Source: Marinomonas rhodophyticola (GTDB taxonomy: Bacteria; Pseudomonadota; Gammaproteobacteria; Pseudomonadales; Marinomonadaceae). Taken from it: DNA of 64,000 nt. The notes under the pieces are model-generated. The model was not told where the DNA came from. It saw only the letters and a list, made by a program, of their open reading frames with translations, and searched no databases. The stretch lies in NCBI RefSeq assembly GCF_026113935.1, contig NZ_JAPEUL010000006.1, positions 124,001 to 188,000 of the forward strand, in the 5' to 3' direction. This document shows, piece after piece, positions 59,825 through 64,000 of this stretch (position 1 is the first letter of the stretch; every line of letters starts with the position of its first letter). The position numbers and the translations under genes were made by a program.

Positions 59825-60761
59825 TCAAAGTTCACTCGGTGTTGTCAACGCATCTTCCGATGAGTATTGGTAACACTGAGTGACCAACCAACTAAGCAAC
59901 TGCTGAACGGGTTCGCGCTGGCGTTGTATTTCTGGACAAACAAACAAATAAGCATGACCTTCATCGAGAGCCTCTGAAAACGGTCTCACCAATCTTCCCT
60001 GCTGAATATCATCCATGACCAAGGGTGTCCGTCCTAAAGCTACACCTTGTCCAGCAATCGCCGCTTGCACGGCAAGATCACCACGGTTAAAGCTAATGCC
60101 ACGCGAAGGCTTAACCCCTTTTGCATTCACCAATTGCAACCACTTCTCCCATTCGGCATAAGGGCTGGAAAAGCGCCACTCTGAGTCATCGTTTAACAAT
60201 GGCACATGAGCAAGTTGACTCGCTTCCGTCAATACTCGTAACTCAGCAAAAGCCGGACTACAAACGGGAAACACTTTGTCCTTCATTAAAGGAACAATAT
60301 AGCCCTTGGAACTGTGAACATGACTGTGCACGATCGCTACATCTATTCTGTCACGCTGGAAGTTAACCTCCCTATCATTGGCCTGAATCCTTAGCTGCAA
60401 ATCAGGATACGCTTCTTGCAAACTGCCTAGTCGGGGAATCAACCACTTGGTGGCAAAAGAGGGCATGACAGAGACAGTCAAAATATTAGACGTTTCTTCC
60501 TCTTGCAGCTCTAACACCAAATCATTAATTTCATTAAAACTATGGTTTAACTGAACAGCCAAACGGGCTTCCCGCTACTGTCAACTCTAAGCGCCGATGA
60601 TAACGAACAAACAAAGTGAGCTTTAAACGCTCTTCGAGCTGTCGAATTTGTTGACTAACCGCGCCCTGCGTAAGATGCATCTCTTGGGCAGCTTTGGTAA
60701 AACTCAAATGACGAGCCGCAATGGCAAACGTGCCGAATCCAGCTAAAGGCAAAGATTTCAT
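59825..60761 (-). pseudogene. LysR-type regulator, GcvA-like (frameshifted)
   Basis: About 311 residues once joined. The first frame from 60761 gives the HTH: LAGFGTFAIAARHLSFTKAA, HLTQGAVSQQIRQLEERL, LFVRYHRRLELTVAG. The second has SNILTVSVMPSFATKWLIPR and the effector domain to 59825 (GDLAVQAAIAGQGVALGRTP). One G is missing near 60571 (CCC run; GCGGGAAGCC expected GCGGGGAAGCC), restoring AGEARLAVQLNHSF. GcvA-type regulators control diverse targets; none is evident, though the convergent TSUP gene is its neighbour. Confidence 0.84.
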
Positions 60762-61009
60762 AAAACCACCACCATAAGACAATGTCAGCTACTGCAAAAC
60801 ATCCAAAAAATACTTAACTAAAAAAACAAAAAATATCTGAGCAATAAATATAAACCTTATAAAACATATGCTTAAATTAAAATAAAGTAATGATCAAGCC
60901 ACATTCATCAACAAACCACATCGTGATCTCTATTTTGCATTAATTCAGCTAATCCAACAAATCAATTTATATCGTTTGTAACAGACAAGCAAAACGATAG
61001 AATTACTGT
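60762..61009. other. Non-coding lead-in to predicted small RNA
   Basis: AT-rich sequence between the LysR start and the predicted RNA, with no ORF of note. It contains the LysR promoter (leftward) and the RNA promoter at 60976-61003 (rightward). Confidence 0.5.
60976..61003 (+). promoter_or_regulatory. Sigma-70-like promoter of predicted small RNA
   Basis: TTGTAA and TAGAAT hexamers are separated by 16 bases. Each is near the consensus, and together they point to a start at about 61010, with no coding gene downstream on this strand. Confidence 0.55.
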
Positions 61010-61181
61010 ATCTCTTAGGTTGAACAGCGGCCTAATATTTACCGATACAGCCCTAACTGTATCTTATCTAAAAGTAGTCCCACAGCTTACTTTTAGATGA
61101 ATATCAGCATTCCCCACAGGATGATGTTATTCGCAACTGCTAGTTACTTTTTTTGAAACCGGACGCTTGTCCGGTTTTTTT
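61010..61181 (+). ncRNA. Predicted structured small RNA, about 170 nt
   Basis: A rightward transcript from the promoter at 60976 would end at the strong intrinsic terminator at 61156-61181 and contain no ORF. It holds three further hairpins: GATACAG/CTGTATC (61044-61063, perfect 7 bp, 6-nt loop); ATCTAAAAGTA/TACTTTTAGAT (61066-61098, perfect 11 bp, extendable by a G-U and a U-A pair); and ATATCAGCAT with ATGATGTTAT (61101-61130, 8 of 10 paired). Both flanking genes run leftward, so the terminator is otherwise unexplained. I do not recognise the family; it is not 6S-like. Confidence 0.6.
61156..61181 (+). terminator. Intrinsic terminator of predicted small RNA
   Basis: AAACCGGAC and GTCCGGTTT form a perfect 9-base stem with a GCTT loop and end in a run of T. 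Confidence 0.88.
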
Positions 61182-61216
61182 GCCACATTTAGACCATTAC
61201 GTCATAATCTACCAGC

Positions 61217-61245
61217 AAAAAAAACGGCGCCCCGAAGGTCGCCGT
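61217..61245 (-). terminator. Terminator of gap
   Basis: ACGGCG and CGCCGT form the main stem, extended by CC/GG across a TTCG-like loop. On the minus strand a run of eight T follows, 34 bases after the gap stop. Confidence 0.87.
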
Positions 61246-61278
61246 CAACTAACACACGTAAATGTGTCCGATCATTCA

Positions 61279-62658
61279 TTAAGCTGCTTTTGCCTTATCC
61301 TCACGCAATTGAGCTTGCATAAAATTTGCTTGTGCAAGTTTCTCCATGAGACGCACTACCTGACAGCTGTAACCATATTCATTATCGTACCAAACATAAA
61401 GAATAGCTTGATTACCACGTACCTTAGTCGATAAAGAATCGACAATCCCCGCCTGCTGAGAGCCAATGAAATCAGAGCTAACAGCATCCGCACAATCACT
61501 GTAACCAATTTGCCCGGTTAGCTCGGCACGAGTGGAGGCCGCTTTCAGTAGCTGATTGATCTCTTCAACCGAAGAGGCTGTTTTTAGATTCAAACTTAAT
61601 ACAGCAATCGAGACGTTAATAACAGGAACACGAATCGCACTACCGCTCAATTTACCTTCTAGAGAAGGGATGGCTTTTGACACAGCTTTCGCTGCGCCAG
61701 TTTCTGTCATAACCATGTTCATACCCGCAGCACGACCACGACGATCGCCTTTATGGATATTATCAATTAGGTTTTGGTCATTGGTGTAAGCATGAACCGT
61801 TTCTACGTGACCAGACTCAATTCCAAAGGCTTTCTCAAGTACAGACAAAATAGGCGTAATCGCATTCGTCGTACAAGATGCAGCAGATACAATGCGATCA
61901 GCATCAGTGATATCACTATCGTTCACACCAAATACAACGTTCTTCATTTCTTTACCAGGAGCCGTCAATACAACACGCTCAATACCTGGACGGTTCAAAT
62001 GAACACTCAAACCGTCATGGTCACGCCAGCGGCCAGTGTTATCAACCAACAAAGCATTATTAATTCCATAAGCTTGGTAATCCACTTCTGCAGGGTCAGA
62101 AGCATAAATCACCTTCACCGATGAACCATTAATAATCAAGGCTTGATTCTCTTCGTCAACCTTAACCAATCCGTCGTAAACACCGTGGACAGAATCGTAT
62201 TTCAACAAGCTAGCACGCTTAGACAAATCGTTGTCGCACGCTTTACGTACCACAATGGCCGCCAATGACATACCTGGAGTAGTGTGACCAAGAGTGCACA
62301 TACGACGAGCCAACAAACGACCAATACGACCAAATCCGTATAAAACTACTGGAGTTTCAGTACCGTCGTTTGACTGAGCAGCCAATACAGCGTCAACATC
62401 CGCTTCAGCGATTAAAGACTCAAGCTCAACTACTGTATGAGCGACATCACTGGCTAACACTTGCTCTAACACTTGATAAACTTGAGCAAGGTCTAGCTCT
62501 GGATGCTGGTCAAAAGCCGCCATCAATCCAGTGACAGAATCCGCCATGAGTGTGTTGCCTGCCAACTGAACTTTTACCGCTTTTTCACGGCCAAGTTTAC
62601 CCAAAAGAGGAATCATAGATTCTGCTTGCGAAAGTGTTTGTAACCAAGTGCTTGTCAT
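61279..62658 (-). CDS. gap: Glyceraldehyde-3-phosphate dehydrogenase, long form
   Basis: Oxidises glyceraldehyde 3-phosphate to 1,3-bisphosphoglycerate with NAD(P). At 459 residues it is longer than the usual 335 because of an N-terminal extension of about 105 residues, as in the second GAPDH of pseudomonads. The Rossmann motif is VVLYGFGRIGRLLARRM (near 105), the catalytic Cys sits in SAASCTTNAITPIL, and the C-terminal catalytic domain has KAIPSLEGKLSGSAIRVP and VWYDNEYGYSCQVVRL. Long-form enzymes often work in the gluconeogenic direction. A clear terminator follows; no operon partner is seen. Confidence 0.92.
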   Translation of the reverse strand: MTSTWLQTLSQAESMIPLLGKLGREKAVKVQLAGNTLMADSVTGLMAAFDQHPELDLAQVYQVLEQVLASDVAHTVVELESLIAEADVDAVLAAQSNDGTETPVVLYGFGRIGRLLARRMCTLGHTTPGMSLAAIVVRKACDNDLSKRASLLKYDSVHGVYDGLVKVDEENQALIINGSSVKVIYASDPAEVDYQAYGINNALLVDNTGRWRDHDGLSVHLNRPGIERVVLTAPGKEMKNVVFGVNDSDITDADRIVSAASCTTNAITPILSVLEKAFGIESGHVETVHAYTNDQNLIDNIHKGDRRGRAAGMNMVMTETGAAKAVSKAIPSLEGKLSGSAIRVPVINVSIAVLSLNLKTASSVEEINQLLKAASTRAELTGQIGYSDCADAVSSDFIGSQQAGIVDSLSTKVRGNQAILYVWYDNEYGYSCQVVRLMEKLAQANFMQAQLREDKAKAA

Positions 62659-62920
62659 TTTCTGCCCCCGAAAAAAGACTCTGTTGTATCAATATGGGCG
62701 CAGTCTAACGGCACTTCAGAACAAAAACAAATTGTAATAAGGCAACAAAAAACCTTTAAAATCTTATATTTAGCGTGATTTTTTATAGAAATAACGAAAT
62801 AACCAGAAAGGTCTAGAAACTTTACTACATAATCATAAAATAAAACGCCACATCAGCCTAAACCGTTCGGTTATGTTGTAATTTGGCAACGAAAACTGAC
62901 AGGAAATTTCATGAATTATT

Positions 62921-63250
62921 TTACAAATGACGCTTTCTCTCGGCCAAAATCCCTAAAACACAGAAACAACCGATCACCAAAGCAGGTCGATAGACAAACT
63001 CCACCTGCGTAATTCCCCAATACACCAATGGCTGGCTCCATAAGGTTAACAGTCCATAACCAAAGGTACACATCAAAATAAACGCACTCACCCTAGCAAT
63101 GAATACCCAAGAGGCAACCAACCGCTTAAGGTAAGCATTCACCTTATCCCCATATATCACCAAACATGTTGCCACGAACGCGAGAGAGATATCCTGAAGA
63201 TGGGGCTGAATAAAATGCGCCACCCGTAAATTAAGATCCACAATAAACAT
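62921..63250 (-). CDS. DUF3392 family membrane protein
   Basis: About 109 residues with three to four helices. The pattern HFIQPHLQDISLAFVATCLV, IYGDKVNAYLKRLV, LMCTFGYGLLTLW and a final GILAERKR is the DUF3392 profile of marine and related gammaproteobacteria. The ATG at 63250 lies 9 bases after the upstream gene's stop, so the two form an operon. Function is unknown. Confidence 0.85.
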   Translation of the reverse strand: MFIVDLNLRVAHFIQPHLQDISLAFVATCLVIYGDKVNAYLKRLVASWVFIARVSAFILMCTFGYGLLTLWSQPLVYWGITQVEFVYRPALVIGCFCVLGILAERKRHL

Positions 63251-63259
63251 AAACAACCA

Positions 63260-63817
63260 CTATTTTTTACGAGATAAGGCTTCGACATCAATTTGACCAG
63301 AACGCGTCACTTCGCGGGGATGCTCATCAACATACAGAATAGACACATCAAATGTACTGTTATGCAGTTCAATCAAGGTGCCATCTTTGAACAACCAAGT
63401 TGAACGACCAATTCCCTTGTTTAGATACCCGCCACTAGGCGCACCGTATTTTTTTTCCAATAAATCACCTAATGCTTTGCGCTTTTCATTGCTTTCGACA
63501 ACACCAGATAACAAGGCTTGGCTAACATAACCAGACGAATTGGAATAAATAGTCGCATTGGTCACACCGAAAATACCTTCCGGCCCCAAACTATAGCTGA
63601 CCACACCTTCTTTATAAGAGGGATAACTACGCAACCCCATGGTAGTAAGTTGCTTTTCTAAACGCTCCAAACTCAAATCATTTAAAGACAAACCAAACAA
63701 CTCTGCGATGCTAGAAGCACGAGAGGTCATGTCATTTGACGTATTTGCCGACACACTGGCCACAGAGAACAAAGCAAGCACACTAGCAACGCAAAACGAC
63801 AAGGAAATTCTTCGCAT
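63260..63817 (-). CDS. Secreted or periplasmic hypothetical protein
   Basis: A 185-residue protein with a signal peptide (MRRISLSFCVASVLALFSVA, likely cleaved after VSANT or SVSA). The mature part has two similar alpha-beta stretches (LERLEKQLTTMGLRSYPSYK, LGDLLEKKYGAPSGGYLNKG), then STWLFKDGTLIELHN and ILYVDEH, a pattern seen in small periplasmic proteins that check enzymes or envelope state. I do not recognise it by name. It precedes DUF3392 in an operon. Confidence 0.65.
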   Translation of the reverse strand: MRRISLSFCVASVLALFSVASVSANTSNDMTSRASSIAELFGLSLNDLSLERLEKQLTTMGLRSYPSYKEGVVSYSLGPEGIFGVTNATIYSNSSGYVSQALLSGVVESNEKRKALGDLLEKKYGAPSGGYLNKGIGRSTWLFKDGTLIELHNSTFDVSILYVDEHPREVTRSGQIDVEALSRKK

Positions 63818-63944
63818 TCCTTCTTTCCTTTACGATATGAAAATTTAGTTTTACAGGCAAAAAACACGTAACCTGATATATAATACAACAGTATAAACGC
63901 CTCTAGTTCAAGGCGGACAAAAACTTTATTTACTGAGGTAATAC

Positions 63945-64000
63945 ATGGCTCTTGTTATTGGCATTACAGGCGTATCCGGCAGCGGAAAAAGCCGACTTTG
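63945..64000 (+). CDS. P-loop kinase-like protein, N-terminal fragment
   Basis: The ATG follows GAGGT by 6 bases. The 18 visible residues, MALVIGITGVSGSGKSRL, contain a Walker A motif (GVSGSGKS) directly after the first strand. That placement suits small nucleoside or sugar kinases such as uridine kinase or phosphoribulokinase-like proteins, rather than an ABC protein. The rest is outside the window, so no finer call is possible. Confidence 0.6.
   Translation, partial: MALVIGITGVSGSGKSRL

Noticed and set aside
1-64000. CRISPR array, insertion sequence, prophage, rRNA or tRNA genes
   Set aside because: Reading through, I found no regularly spaced repeats, transposase or integrase genes, phage genes, or cloverleaf-like sequence.

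Overview
The window looks like a chromosomal segment of a marine gammaproteobacterium. The best guess is an Oceanospirillales member such as Marinomonas, inferred from protein resemblance alone. It has moderate G+C, a DUF3392 protein, a long-form glyceraldehyde-3-phosphate dehydrogenase, several chemoreceptors and many uptake systems. It is catabolic and chemotactic in character. I saw no IS element, prophage, CRISPR array, rRNA or tRNA gene.

Layout: (1) 1-387, a RelE/HigB-type toxin with the start of a NadS-like antitoxin. (2) 636-9200, a complete histidine utilisation cluster: hutU-hutH-hutI-hutG leftward, hutF-hutD rightward, and the repressor hutC, with TGTATATACA-type operators in both control regions. 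(3) 9219-12745, a b-type cytochrome, a SRPBCC/GyrI-like protein and prolidase PepQ. (4) 13096-18749, a tripartite tricarboxylate transporter (tctCBA) followed by a chemoreceptor. (5) 18872-32929, first aromatic block: quiC (3-dehydroshikimate dehydratase), a PcaQ-like LysR, two AEC carriers, aroQ, a GntR/FCD regulator, a catabolic-looking aroE homologue, ligAB copy 1, a LysR with two HTH domains, ligC, an aldo/keto reductase and a split, degenerate quiC paralogue. (6) 33024-37400, two-subunit pyruvate carboxylase with a divergent LysR. (7) 37676-40422, two tandem PAS-PAS soluble chemoreceptors. (8) 40492-45454, second aromatic block: ligJ-ligK-ligU-ligI-ligA-ligB. (9) 46133-48972, a TRAP transporter. 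(10) 49054-54723, peroxiredoxin, chemoreceptor, MocR regulator, PilZ-like and small conserved proteins. (11) 54815-58929, glycerol catabolism (glpK, glpR, glpD). (12) 59051-64000, a TSUP permease, a GcvA-like LysR, a predicted structured small RNA, gap, DUF3392, a secreted hypothetical protein and the start of a P-loop kinase.

The two aromatic blocks together encode a route from quinate/shikimate through 3-dehydroquinate, 3-dehydroshikimate and protocatechuate, then 4,5-cleavage to pyruvate and oxaloacetate. Carriers and chemoreceptors nearby plausibly feed it, and pyruvate carboxylase sits between the blocks.

Caution on sequence quality: at least 18 single-base indels interrupt about 16 otherwise conserved genes. 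Deletions lie in homopolymers, and several insertions lie in GAG-N-CTC or GA-W-TC contexts. The pattern looks more like sequencing or assembly error than decay. Broken genes are therefore given as their full reconstructed extents, with the likely indel position.
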